Shown piece by piece: positions 9,154-18,300 of a DNA stretch of 64,000 nt. The position numbers were made by a program, and so were the translations under genes. The notes beneath the pieces are model-generated. The model searched no databases. It was given only the letters and a program-made list of their open reading frames with translations, and was not told the DNA's origin. The stretch's first letter is position 1. Each line of letters opens with the position of its first letter. This DNA is from Chitinimonas koreensis (GTDB lineage: Bacteria; Pseudomonadota; Gammaproteobacteria; Burkholderiales; Chitinimonadaceae): the NCBI RefSeq assembly GCF_014353015.1, contig NZ_CP060704.1, positions 1,885,001 through 1,949,000 of the forward strand. Reading direction: 5' to 3'.

Positions 9154-9422
9154 CGAATCAGGCTGGAAATGTGTGCTTCTTTATCGGATAGACCGCGGGC
9201 TTTGCCAACGGCCGGCGAAGATTAGCAATCGCCTGTAAGACTGACAATCGGCGCGGCGACAAGTGCCGAAGGCCATTGCGGCGGCGCGGCGCTGCCGTTC
9301 GGGCCGGTTCGGTCATGCCGGCGTCGTAGGTGGGCGGAACCGTTGGGCGGCAGGCCGTCCGCGCCGGCGCGTGGCTGCATGCCGGCGAGGAAGACGGCGC
9401 ATCATGGCCATCCGTCCCGTTC

Positions 9423-9490
9423 CCATCGCTTGTGGCGATCCGTCCCAATCGCTTGTGGCGATCCGTCCCAATCGCTTGTGGCGATTGGGA
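9423..9490. repeat. 23-bp tandem repeat, about three units, each a small hairpin
   Basis: ATCGCTTGTGGCGAT occurs three times with a 23-base period, joined by CCGTCCCA. Each unit folds as ATCGC-TTGTG-GCGAT, and the last extends to CCCAATCGC-TTGTG-GCGATTGGG (9467-9489). The array ends about 20 bases after the leuA stop (9512, minus strand), so the last hairpin may serve as the leuA terminator. The rest of the 358-base gap between leuA and fliA shows nothing I recognise. Confidence 0.85.
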
Positions 9491-9511
9491 CGGTGGCTCG
9501 ACCGGCTGCGC

Positions 9512-11194
9512 TTATGCCGCAGCGGTCGTGCAAGCCTGCGCAGACGCGATGCGTGCCTGCGCGCGATTGGCGGCGCCGATCAGCGCCTGCAAGGATGCGG
9601 TGACGATGTTGGCCGACAGGCCGACGCCGTAGACGGCGCCGTCTACGCCGTCGAAGGCGATCTCGACGAAGGCGACGGCGCGGGCGTCGGCGCCGTGGCC
9701 GAGCGAGCGTTCTTCATAGCTCAGCACCTTGAGCGGCAGGCCGAGCGCGTCGGTCGCGGCGGCGATCGGGCCGTTGCCGGCGCCTTCGAGCCGCTGCGAA
9801 TGGCCGCCGCGCTCGACCACCAGCTCGATGCGCTGCGCCTCGCCGTCCTCGTCGAGGTGATGGCCGTGCAGCCGCAGCGGCGCCTGCGCCTCGAGGTATT
9901 CGCGCGAGAACAGCCGCCACAGCGCGTCGGCGCTCATCTCGCCGCCGCTGGCGTCGGTATGGCGCTGCACCACGCCGCTGAACTCGACCTGCAGCCGGCG
10001 CGGCATGACCAGGCCATAGTGGCTCTCCAGCAGGTAGGCGATGCCGCCTTTGCCCGACTGGCTGTTGACCCGGATGATCGATTCGTAGCTGCGGCCGAGG
10101 TCGGCCGGGTCGATCGGCAGGTAGGGCACGTCCCAGATGTCGCCGTCGCGCCGCGCGGCGAGGCCCTTCTTGATCGCGTCCTGGTGCGAGCCGGAGAAGG
10201 CGGTGAACACCAGGTCGCCGACGTAGGGTGGCGCGGGTGGATCGGCAGCTGGGTGCAGTGCTCGACGGTGCGGGCGACCGCGTTGATGTCGGAGAAGTCG
10301 AGGCCCGGGTCGACGCCCTGGGTGTAGAGATTGAGCGCCAGCGTGACCAGGTCGACGTTGCCGGTGCGCTCGCCGTTGCCGAACAGGCAGCCCTCGACGC
10401 GGTCGGCGCCGGCCAGCACCGCCAATTCGGCGGCCGCCACCGCGGTGCCGCGGTCGTTGTGCGGATGCACGCTCAGGACCACGCTGTCGCGGCGGTCGAG
10501 CCGGCGGTGCAGCCATTCGACCTGGTCGGCGTAGACATTGGGCGTGGCGGCCTCGACGGTGGCCGGCAGGTTGACGATGACCGGCGCCGCCGGCGTCGGC
10601 TCCCAGGCGGCGATCACCGCGTTGCAGACCTCGAGCGCGAACTCGGGCTCGGTCTGGCTGAAGGTCTCGGGGCTGTATTCGAGCACCCATTCGGTGGCCG
10701 GCTGCTCGGCCGCCAGCTGCCTGACCAGCGTGACGGCCTCGACCGCCATGCGCTTCACCTCGTCGCGGCTGAGGCCGAACACCTGCTCGCGCCAGGGCCG
10801 GGCGGTGGCGTTGTAGACGTGGACGATGGCGCGGCGCGCGCCGCGCAGCGATTCCATGGTGCGGCGGATCAGGTGCTCGCGTGCCTGGGTGAGCACGCCG
10901 ATGGTGACGTCGGCCGGGATCAGGCGTTCTTCGATCAACTGGCGGACGAAATCGAAATCGGTCTGCGAGGCCGAGGGAAGGCGACTTCGATTTCCTTGAG
11001 GCCGATCCGGACCAGGGTCTGGAACATCGCCAGCTTGCGCTCGGCGTTCATCGGCTCGAACAGGGCCTGGTTGCCGTCGCGCAGATCGGTGCTGAGCCAG
11101 ACCGGGGCGCGCTCGATGACCTTGGACGGCCAGGCGCGATCGGGCAGGGCGGGGCGGGGAAGGGGCGGTACTTGGTATGCGGCTGCTTCAACAT
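9512..11194 (-). CDS. leuA: 2-isopropylmalate synthase, long type (three frame breaks)
   Basis: Pieces in three frames assemble into one protein of about 561 residues: MLKQPHTKYRPFPAPP, then VWLSTDLRDGNQALFEPMNA with the R-D metal site, VHPHNDRGTAVAAAELA and GNGERTGNVDLVTLALN, then the C-terminal LeuA dimer domain (SQSGKGGIAYLLESHYG, ending QALIGAANRAQ). Each break (11147-11149, 10975-10977, 10226-10228) is mended by one added C in a C run. LeuA condenses acetyl-CoA with 2-oxoisovalerate, the first committed step to leucine. A Leu-rich leader peptide lies 210 bases upstream. The start ATG at 11194 has GAGG seven bases before it. Confidence 0.92.
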
Positions 11195-11201
11195 GATGGA
11201 C

Positions 11202-11387
11202 CTCGAGATCGTCGTGCGGCGGGGCGTGGGGGCGACGGACGCAGGGCTGCCGGGCTGTCGCGGGTTCGCGGCCGGGCAACCGGTCGGCAGTCGTAGCGAG
11301 GTGGATAGCAGGCGGTTCATGGTGCGGCTCCGGTGAGCGATGGATGTGGCGAGGCGCGCGGACCCCTCACGGGGCAGCGATCTCGAG
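11202..11387 (-). promoter_or_regulatory. leuA leader region with pairing over the leuA ribosome site
   Basis: CGATCTCGAG immediately before leuA contains its Shine-Dalgarno (plus-strand 11202-11211 reads CTCGAGATCG). It is the exact 10-base complement of CTCGAGATCG located just after the leader peptide (plus-strand 11378-11387). In the transcript the two can pair and mask the leuA ribosome site. A small CCCC-GTGA-GGGG hairpin lies between. The arrangement suggests that translation of the leucine-rich leader decides whether the site is exposed; that mechanism is inference. Confidence 0.5.
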
Positions 11388-11406
11388 ACTGGGTACAGGG
11401 GGAAAA

Positions 11407-11499
11407 TCAGGTGCGCGAAGCGCGCGTCGGCAGACCCAGGCCCGAGGAAAGGGCTAGGGGTAGTAGAACCAGCAGGAGGCGGGTCGGCCGGGAGGACAT
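11407..11499 (-). CDS. leuL: leu leader peptide
   Basis: A 30-codon reading frame beginning MSSRPTRLLLVLLPLALSSG and ending ASRT-stop. Nine of 30 residues are leucine, with the core L-L-L-V-L-L-P-L-A-L, and three leucines use CTA, a rare codon in this GC-rich genome. Such peptides sense charged leucyl-tRNA through ribosome stalling and control leucine operons by attenuation. It starts nine bases after a good promoter -10 and precedes leuA. No strong ribosome site is visible. Confidence 0.75.
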   Translation of the reverse strand: MSSRPTRLLLVLLPLALSSGLGLPTRASRT

Positions 11500-11507
11500 G
11501 GGCTCAA

Positions 11508-11536
11508 CCGTAACGGCTGCGGCGGCGATCGGTCAA
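11508..11536 (-). promoter_or_regulatory. leu promoter
   Basis: On the minus strand TTGACC (11531-11536) is followed after 17 bases by TTACGG (11508-11513), a sigma-70 arrangement. It directly precedes the leader peptide start at 11499, so the transcript would have a very short 5' end or be leaderless for the peptide. Confidence 0.6.
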
Positions 11537-11565
11537 GCGCGATTTTCCGCGATGCGGTGGCCGGG

Positions 11566-11631
11566 GTAGGCGCGGCTTTAGCCGCGAATCGCCGAGCGTT
11601 CACCGCCGTTCGCGGCTGAAGCGGCTCCTAC
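11566..11631. repeat. Inverted pair of REP palindromes
   Basis: GTAGGCGCGGCTTTAGCCGCGAA and, after about 18 bases, its inverted relative TTCGCGGCTGAAGCGGCTCCTAC. This head-to-head pair has the layout of a bacterial interspersed mosaic element and lies between the leu promoter and the oxidoreductase stop. Confidence 0.8.
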
Positions 11632-11665
11632 AGGGGCGTGCGGTCGCCGAAGCGCGGTCGTGCGC

Positions 11666-12982
11666 TCAATCGCGGTACCAGGCCGCGTCGACCGCATCGC
11701 GCAACTGGTACCAGGCCATGCCGAGCGTGACCGCGGCACGGGCGAAACCGGGCAGCCGGGTCGGCAGGCGGTATTGCGGCAGTGCGGCGAACAGGTCGAA
11801 GCGGCGTGGCTGGCCCGTCATCGCCTCGGCCGCCAGCAGGCCGGCCAGGCCGGTCAGCGCCAGGCCGTGGCCGCAGAAGCCCTGGGCGAAGTAGACGCCG
11901 TCGGCCAGGCGGCCGAAGTGAGGCAGCTTGTGCGGCGTGACGTCGACCTGGCCGCCCCAGGCATAGTCGATGCGCTGGTCTTCGAGCTGCGGGAACACCG
12001 CCAGCATGCGGCGGCGGGTGTCGTCGGCCCGGTCGCGCGCGGTGCCGCTGGCGCGGCCGCCGAACAGCAGGCGCCCGTCGGCGCCGAGGCGGAAATAGTT
12101 GAGCACGCGGTTGCAGTCGGCCACCGCGGCGCCGCTGGGCAGCAGGCCGGCGGCCAGCCCGGCGTCGAGCGGCCCGGTGGCGACGATGAAGCTGTCGACC
12201 GGCAGGAAGCGGCGCGCCAGCCCCGGCGCGACGGCGCTCGCGGAGCCGGCCGCGGCGGTGTTCACCGCGATCAGCAACTGGCGGCAACGCACGCTGCCGC
12301 CGGCGGTGCGCACGCGCCAGCCGCCGGCTTCGGCCTGCCAGCCCGTGGCGGCGCTGCGCTCGAACAGCCGCGCGCCGGCCTGCTCGGCGGCGCGGGCCAG
12401 GCCGAGCGTGTAGGCCAGCGGGTCGAGGTGCACTTCGTTCGGATCGAACAGGCCGCCGACGTAGGTCTCGCTGCGCACGTGGGCGGACAGCGCGTCGCGG
12501 TCGAGCAGGCGGAAATCGCGGTAGCCGTACTGCGCGGCCGCCGCATCGCGCCAGGCGGCGAGATCGGCCATCTGGCCGGCGTGGGTGGCGGCGTAGACGT
12601 AGCCGTTGGCGGCCAGGTCGCAGTCGATCGCGTGGTGGGCGATGCGTTGCTTGAGCAGCGCCAGCGCCTCGCAGGACATCGCCCAGATCTGCTGCGCCGC
12701 GGCCAGGCCCACGGCGCGCTCGACCACGTCCATGCCGGCGGCGAGGCCCTGCAGCGCCTGGCCGCCGTTGCGGCCGGAGGCGCCGTCGCCGATGCGGCCG
12801 GCCTCGAGCGCCACCGCGTCCACGCCGCGCCCGGCCAGTTCCAGCGCCGCCGACAGCCCGGTGAGCCCGCCGCCGATGACGGCGACCTCGGCCTCGATGT
12901 CGCCGTCGAGCGCCGGCCGCGGCGGCGCGGCGGGCCGGCGGCTGGCGTACCAGGACGGATCGGCGCTGCGCGGCGCGGTCAT
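11666..12982 (-). CDS. FAD-dependent amine/amino-acid oxidoreductase, PuuB/DadA family
   Basis: 438 residues. An N-terminal DPSWYASR segment, typical of PuuB-like proteins, precedes the FAD-binding VIGGGLTGLSAALELAGRGV at about 34-53 and the second FAD motif GASGRNGGQ. The C-terminus has GQVDVTPHKLPHFG and GFCGHGLALTGLAG, which close the flavin site. The family oxidises gamma-glutamylputrescine or related secondary amines. The stop overlaps the start of the next-upstream GFA gene by four bases, so the pair is co-transcribed. Substrate not determined; no putrescine pathway partner is nearby. Confidence 0.85.
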   Translation of the reverse strand: MTAPRSADPSWYASRRPAAPPRPALDGDIEAEVAVIGGGLTGLSAALELAGRGVDAVALEAGRIGDGASGRNGGQALQGLAAGMDVVERAVGLAAAQQIWAMSCEALALLKQRIAHHAIDCDLAANGYVYAATHAGQMADLAAWRDAAAAQYGYRDFRLLDRDALSAHVRSETYVGGLFDPNEVHLDPLAYTLGLARAAEQAGARLFERSAATGWQAEAGGWRVRTAGGSVRCRQLLIAVNTAAAGSASAVAPGLARRFLPVDSFIVATGPLDAGLAAGLLPSGAAVADCNRVLNYFRLGADGRLLFGGRASGTARDRADDTRRRMLAVFPQLEDQRIDYAWGGQVDVTPHKLPHFGRLADGVYFAQGFCGHGLALTGLAGLLAAEAMTGQPRRFDLFAALPQYRLPTRLPGFARAAVTLGMAWYQLRDAVDAAWYRD

Positions 12983-13392
12983 GGCAGCGCCTGGCCGTCG
13001 GCGCCGTAGCGCGGCAGGCCGTCGCCGCAGTCCGCCCAGTCGACGTGGCTGTCGTAGAACACGTGGGCGCCCGGCGCCATCACCGTGCCTTCACGCAGGC
13101 TGGCGCGCGCGATGTGCATCTCGTCGGCCCAGCGCCGGCCATGGAACAGCAGCGGCGTCCCGCAGCGGCCGCAGAAGCCGCGGCGCGCTTCGGCCGAGGA
13201 ATCGAACCATTGCAGCGCCTGCTCGCCCTCGACCAGCTCGAATGCTTCTAGCGGCACGCCGAACCAGGTGACGAAGGCGGCCGAGTGGACCTGGCGGCAC
13301 ATCGTGCAATGGCAATGCGCGCACCACTTGGGCGCGGCGGCGACGCGGTATTTCACCGCGCCGCAGAAGCATTGGCCTTGGATGTCGCTCAT
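12979..13392 (-). CDS. GFA-family (CENP-V) zinc-binding protein
   Basis: 137 residues starting MSDIQGQCFCGAVKYRV. Seven zinc-ligand cysteines are seen in CFCG, CAHCHCTMC and CGRCGTPLLF, the layout of glutathione-dependent formaldehyde-activating (GFA) proteins. Most annotated GFA proteins have no proven reaction. The start at 13392 was chosen because the motif begins only a few residues later and an earlier start would add no conserved sequence. It overlaps the downstream oxidoreductase gene by ATGA. Confidence 0.85.
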   Translation of the reverse strand: MSDIQGQCFCGAVKYRVAAAPKWCAHCHCTMCRQVHSAAFVTWFGVPLEAFELVEGEQALQWFDSSAEARRGFCGRCGTPLLFHGRRWADEMHIARASLREGTVMAPGAHVFYDSHVDWADCGDGLPRYGADGQALP

Positions 13393-13440
13393 GCGGGACG
13401 CTCCGGTCGAGTGGTCTTCACATTTGGCCGTCAGGGTTGC

Positions 13441-13620
13441 GCCCGATCGGGCGCGGCGAGACCCCCTCCGGTCCACCCCATGAAGTCTTCGACTTCATGG
13501 GGGCCCCGGGGCGGCGAGGGCGGGAGAGTCGGAATCAATCAGGATGTGCCGATGGTTGCGCACGCATCGACCTTGAGCCCCCCGCGCGCAAGCGCCCGGG
13601 TTGCGCCGGGCGTCGAGGCC
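13441..13620 (-). repeat. 3'-end intergenic element, copy A (after trpG)
   Basis: In trpG orientation: stop codon, a CGCCCGGCGCAACCCGGGCG hairpin, a less conserved stretch, CCTGATTGATTCCGACTC, a CCCGCCCTCGCCGCCCCGGGG block, then a 12-bp hairpin with stem CCCCATGAAGTC (plus-strand 13476-13487) paired with 13491-13502 around a 3-base loop, and GGACCGGAGGG. Copies B to E are at 31125, 33162, 42014 and 51814. The stem differs from B and D by paired changes. Confidence 0.75.
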
Positions 13621-14196
13621 TCAGCCAGGCGCATGCGCCTTGAGGAAGTTGTCGAGCATCTTGTGGCCGTGCTCGGTCAGGATCGCCTCGGGATGGAACT
13701 GCACGCCCTCGATCGGCAGCGTCTTGTGGCGCACGCCCATGATCTCGCCGTCGTCGGTCCAGGCGGTGATCTCGAGGCAGTCGGGGCAGCTCTCGCGCTC
13801 GATCACCAGCGAGTGGTAGCGGGTGGCGGTGAACGGCGAGGGCAGCTCGGCGAACACGCCGGCGTCGGTATGGCTGACCGGCGAGGTTTTGCCGTGCATC
13901 AGCTGCTTGGCGTGGACGATCTTCCCGCCGAAGGCCTGGCCGATGCTCTGGTGGCCCAGGCAGACGCCGAGGATCGGGATCTCGCCGGCGAAGCGCTCGA
14001 TCGCGGCGACCGAGATGCCGGCCTCGCTCGGCGTGCAGGGGCCGGGCGAGACCACCAGGTATTGCGGCCGCTTGGCGGCGATCTCGTCGAGCGTGATCTC
14101 GTCGTTGCGATACACCTCGACCTCCTGGCCCAGCTCGCCGAAGTACTGGACGAGGTTGTAGGTGAAGGAGTCGTAGTTGTCGATCATGAGCAACAT
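13621..14196 (-). CDS. trpG: Anthranilate/aminodeoxychorismate synthase glutamine amidotransferase subunit
   Basis: 191 residues of class I glutamine amidotransferase. The oxyanion strand is SPGPCTPSEAG, the nucleophile is Cys79 in GVCLGHQSIGQAFGG, and the catalytic dyad is His168/Glu170 in QFHPEAILTEHG. It supplies ammonia to TrpE (trpE at 24239-25702) and possibly to PabB. In many betaproteobacteria trpG follows trpE directly; here about 10 kb separates them and no trpD or trpC follows. It could serve both tryptophan and folate synthesis. Confidence 0.93.
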   Translation of the reverse strand: MLLMIDNYDSFTYNLVQYFGELGQEVEVYRNDEITLDEIAAKRPQYLVVSPGPCTPSEAGISVAAIERFAGEIPILGVCLGHQSIGQAFGGKIVHAKQLMHGKTSPVSHTDAGVFAELPSPFTATRYHSLVIERESCPDCLEITAWTDDGEIMGVRHKTLPIEGVQFHPEAILTEHGHKMLDNFLKAHAPG

Positions 14197-14570
14197 TTGA
14201 GTTCTAACCTGTTGATTTCGAATGTCTGTTCGTCCAGTCCGCGCGCTGGCGCATGCACGCGGCTATACGCATTTGCGACGGCACGCGATGTCGCCAGCGG
14301 CGCACACTCGGCGGATCCGCCGGGGCCTTGCGGCAAGAACCCGCCCGGCCGCGGAGCGCGTCGGCGCCGCTTCCAGGGCGACCCGCTGTCGGGGCGACCC
14401 GCAATTGGGTCGACCGGTGCCATGGCCGGAGTATACGCGGCCGCCATGCTCTCCGAGCTGTGCCGATGCCGTGCCTGCTTGTCGCCCGCGGCCGGTGGAA
14501 CCTAAGCTTTCCCGATGGGCCGATGGCGGCATCGGCACCCTGGATGGTTCACCGATCGGAGGACGACGCG
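14197..14570. other. Divergent intergenic region between trpG and the DUF1801 gene
   Basis: 374 bases. On the minus strand a TATACT box (plus-strand 14430-14435) could be a trpG -10 element but has no matching -35. A good GGAGG ribosome site for the rightward gene is at 14558-14563. I see no repeat or RNA structure that stands out. Confidence 0.4.
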
Positions 14571-15002
14571 ATGGCGGAGATCAAGACCCAACCCACCGAT
14601 GCGAGCGTCGAGGCCTACATCGCCGCGCGGGCGAGCGAAGCGCAGGCTGCGGATTGCCGGGCCCTGATGGCGATCCTCGGGCGGCTCACCGGGCAGGCAC
14701 CGAAGATGTGGGGACCGAGCATCGTGGGCTACGGTTCGTACCGCTACACCTACGCGAGCGGTCATTCGGGCGAGATGTGCATCGCCGCCTTCGCGATCCG
14801 TGGGCGGGACCTCGTGGTCTACCTCAGCTGCGAGGACGCGGCGCAGGCGGCGCTGCTCGCCAGGCTGGGCAAGCACAGGATGGGCAAATCGTGCCTGTAC
14901 TTCAAGAAGCTCGCCGATCTCGATGTCGCGGTGCTCGAGCAACTGATCTCGGCGTCGATCGAGGCGACGAGGCAGCGCCACGGCGGGCAGGACGGCGGCT
15001 GA
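14571..15002 (+). CDS. DUF1801 (YdhG-like) domain protein
   Basis: 143 residues starting MAEIKTQPTDASVEAYIAAR. The domain features are PKMWGPSIVGYGSYRYTYASG and the later LVVYLSCEDAAQAALLARLGKHRMGKSCLYFKKL, typical of DUF1801/YdhG proteins, which are small cytosolic alpha/beta proteins of unknown role. The ATG at 14571 follows GGAGGACGACGCG, an ideal ribosome site, so this start is preferred over in-frame upstream codons. It stands alone. Confidence 0.85.
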   Translation: MAEIKTQPTDASVEAYIAARASEAQAADCRALMAILGRLTGQAPKMWGPSIVGYGSYRYTYASGHSGEMCIAAFAIRGRDLVVYLSCEDAAQAALLARLGKHRMGKSCLYFKKLADLDVAVLEQLISASIEATRQRHGGQDGG

Positions 15003-15376
15003 GCCGCGCCCGCGCGAAGGCGGGCCGGATCGTTGCCCGGCCCGGCGCTGCTGCGCGGCCGGCTCCGAGCAGGCGCGCCAGGCGCCGGCAGGCCGCTTTC
15101 GTACGAACCCCGGCCCCGGCAGGCCAAGGCATGCCGACGGGAAAGCAAGGTCCGGGACGAAGCGCGCCGCGCAATCGAAACGGCCCGGCCGCGGCCGCCC
15201 GTGGCCGATATATCGCGCCCGGGACGGCCGACCCGGCCTGATCCGCCTGTCATCTCGCCTATGATTCGGCCTGTGGGGCCGGCGGCCACGCTCGGGCGGC
15301 GGTGCCGCCGAGCGTGGCGGAACCTCGGCCCGCCGGGCTCCTCTCCTATTCATTTCCCGCCATGGAAACAGGCCGA
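15003..15376. other. Intergenic region before the MASE1 kinase
   Basis: 374 very GC-rich bases. GCCCGC (15008-15013) and GCGGGC (15020-15025) form a small hairpin just after the DUF1801 stop, without a T run. Nothing else is recognisable; no clear promoter for the kinase is seen. Alternative kinase starts lie at 15302 (GTG) and 15362 (ATG). Confidence 0.35.
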
Positions 15377-18300
15377 ATGACGCCTCCGTCATCAGCAAAG
15401 CACACGCCGCCCGCCGGCGCCTGGGCGCGCCTGCCGGCCGGCGCGCGCCACGCGATCGTGCTGGCAGGCCTGACGCTGTGCTATTTCGCCGCCGCGCGGC
15501 TCGGCCTCCACCTGGCCTTCGCCGCCACCAACGTGTCGCCGGTCTGGCCGCCGTCGGGCATCGCGGTGGCCATGCTGTGCATCCGCGGCCGCTCGGCCTG
15601 GCCGGCGGTGCTGCTCGGCGCCTTCGCCGCCAACCTGCTGGGCTTCCTCGACTCGGGCCGGGCGGCCGACGGGGCGACCTGGGCGATGTCGGCCGGCATC
15701 GCGCTCGGCAATACCGGCGAGGCGCTGTGCGCCGCCTGGCTGATCCGCCGTTTCAACGGCGCCGGGCCGGCCTTCGTCACGCCGGCCCAGGTGTTCCGCT
15801 TCGCCATCGCCGCGCTGCCGGCCTGCGCGGTCAGCGCGGCGGTCGGCGCCGCCTGCCTGCTGCTGGGCGGCCAGGCGCCGGCCAGCGCCGCCCTGGCCAT
15901 CCTGGAGACCTGGTGGCTCGGCGACGTCGCCGGCATTTTGGTGGTCGCACCGCTGCTGCTGGTCTGGCGGACCCGGCCGCCGGCCGGCATCTCGCTGCGC
16001 TGGGCCGTCGAGTGGCTGGGCCTGCTGGCCGTGCTGGCGGCGCTGGCGGCGCTGGTGTTCGGCGGCAGCTTCGCCGGCCAGCGCATCGACCGGCTGCTGG
16101 CCTTCCTGTTCACGCCGTGGATCGGCCTGGTCGCCTACCGCCACGGCCAGCACGGCGTCACGCTGGCGGTGCTGCTGCTCGCCGCGCTGGCGGTGACGGC
16201 GACCGTGGGCGGCCACGGCCCGCTGGCCGGCGGGCAGATCAACGACGCGCTGGTGCTGCTCGACAGCTTCATCGTGCTGTGGAGCGTCAGCGGCCTGGCG
16301 CTGGCCGCCGACCTGAGCGAGCGGCGCATGCTGATCGACGCCAACCTGCCGGCGCGCGACGTGTTCATCCCGTGGCTGATCCTGCTGTTGTCGATTGGCC
16401 TGTCGATCCTGGCCTGGTACGCGGTCGGCCGGACCACCGAGGACGAGGCGCGCAAGCGCTTCCTGGTGCAGTCCGAGCAGTTGCGCGTCGCGCTCGAGGA
16501 GCGGATCGCCGACTATGTGCAGATCCTGCGCAGCGCCGCCGCGCTGTTCGATGCCTCCGACCGGGTCAGCCGCGCCGAATGGCACGCCTACGTCGACCGG
16601 CTGGCGGTGCAGACCAACCTGCCCGGCGTGCAGGGCATCGGCTATGCCGAGCACGTGGCGGCCGCCGATCTGGACGGCTTCGAGGCGCGGACCGGGCAGG
16701 ACGGCATGCCCGGCTTCCGCATCCGGCCGGCCGGGCCGCGGCCGGAGTACGTGCCGGTCACCTTCATCGAGCCGCTGGACGAGCGGAACCGGCGCGCGCT
16801 CGGTTTCGACATGTATTCCGAAGCGGTCCGCCGGGAGGCCATCGAGCGCACGCGCGACAGCGGACTGCCGACCATGACCGCCAAGGTCCGCCTGATGCAG
16901 GAGACCCAGCGCTCGGTCCAGCCCGGTTTCCTGATCTACGTCCCGGTCTACCGCAAGGGCATGCCGGCCGGCACGGTGGCGGAGCGGCGGGCGGCCATCG
17001 CCGGCTACAGCTACGGCCCGTTCCGCATGTACGACCTGATGGACGCGGCGCTGGGCGGGCGCTTCGGCAATCTCGAGCTGACGCTGTACGACGCGCCGCG
17101 CGGCCGGCCGGACGGCCGGCTGTACGACAGCCGGGCGCGGCCGGGCGAGTCGCCGCAGCCGCAGCCCGCGCCGCTGTTCCAGGTGCGCCGGCCGATCTCG
17201 ATGCTCGGCCATGCCTGGGTGGCGGATTTCCGCAGCAGCCCGGCCTTCGAGCGCGCCATCGACCGGCAGAAGGCGCAGATCGTGCTGGCGATGGGCATCG
17301 TCATCAGCCTGCTGGCCTTCGCCTTCGTCCGCACCCTGATGCTGACCCGCTTCAAGGCCCAGGCGCTGGCGGTGGCGATGACCGAGGCGCTGCGCGAATC
17401 GGAGGACCGCTTCGCCGCGCTGGCCCGCACCGCCGGCGAAGGCATCGTCATCGTCGACGCGGAGGCGGTGGTGGTGCTGTGCAATCCGCGCGCCGCCCAT
17501 TTCTTCGGCCGGCCGCAGCAGGAGACGGTCGGCTGCCGGCTCGACGCGCTGCTGCCGGCGCCGTGGTGGCGGCAGATCGAGGCGGCCATGCGCCAGCTCG
17601 CCCGCAGCGGGCACGAGGAGGCGGCGCGCATCGACCTGGCCGAGGCCGGCGCGCAGGACGAAGCCGCGCTGGAGCTGGCGGTGTTCCTGTCGTCGTGGCG
17701 GCGCGGCGCGCTGCGCTACTACGGGCTGATCCTGCACGACGTGAGCGCCGAGAAGCGGACCGAGCGCGAGCAGGCGCGCGCGCGGCTGACGGCGGAGGCC
17801 AGCAGCCGGGCCAAGAGCGACTTCCTGGCCAATATGAGCCACGAGATCCGTACTCCGCTCAATGCCGTGCTCGGCATGAGCCAGCTGCTCGGCGCCACCC
17901 GGCTCGACCCGGGCCAGCGCGACTACCTGCGCATGATCGACGTGTCCGGCCGCGCCTTGCTGAGCATCCTCAACGACATCCTCGACATCTCCAAGATCGA
18001 GGCCGGCCGGCTGGAGATCGTGCCGGAGGCGTTCGAGCTGGCGGAGGTGGTCGACGCGGCGGCGACCATCATGTCGGCCGGCATGGCCGAGAAGGAGCTC
18101 GACGTGGTGATCCACCTCGAGCCCGAGGTGCCCGACCGGCTGATCGGCGACCGGCTGCGGCTCAAGCAGGTGCTGATCAACCTGACCGGCAACGCGCTCA
18201 AGTTCACCGCGGCCGGGACGGTGGCGGTGCGGATCGCGCTGGTCGCGCGCCGGCCGGACGCGGCGAGGCTGCGCTTCGAGGTCAGCGACACCGGCATCGG

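Noticed and set aside
9423..9490. A short CRISPR-like array
   Set aside because: The 23-bp units are directly adjacent with no spacers, and no cas genes are present.
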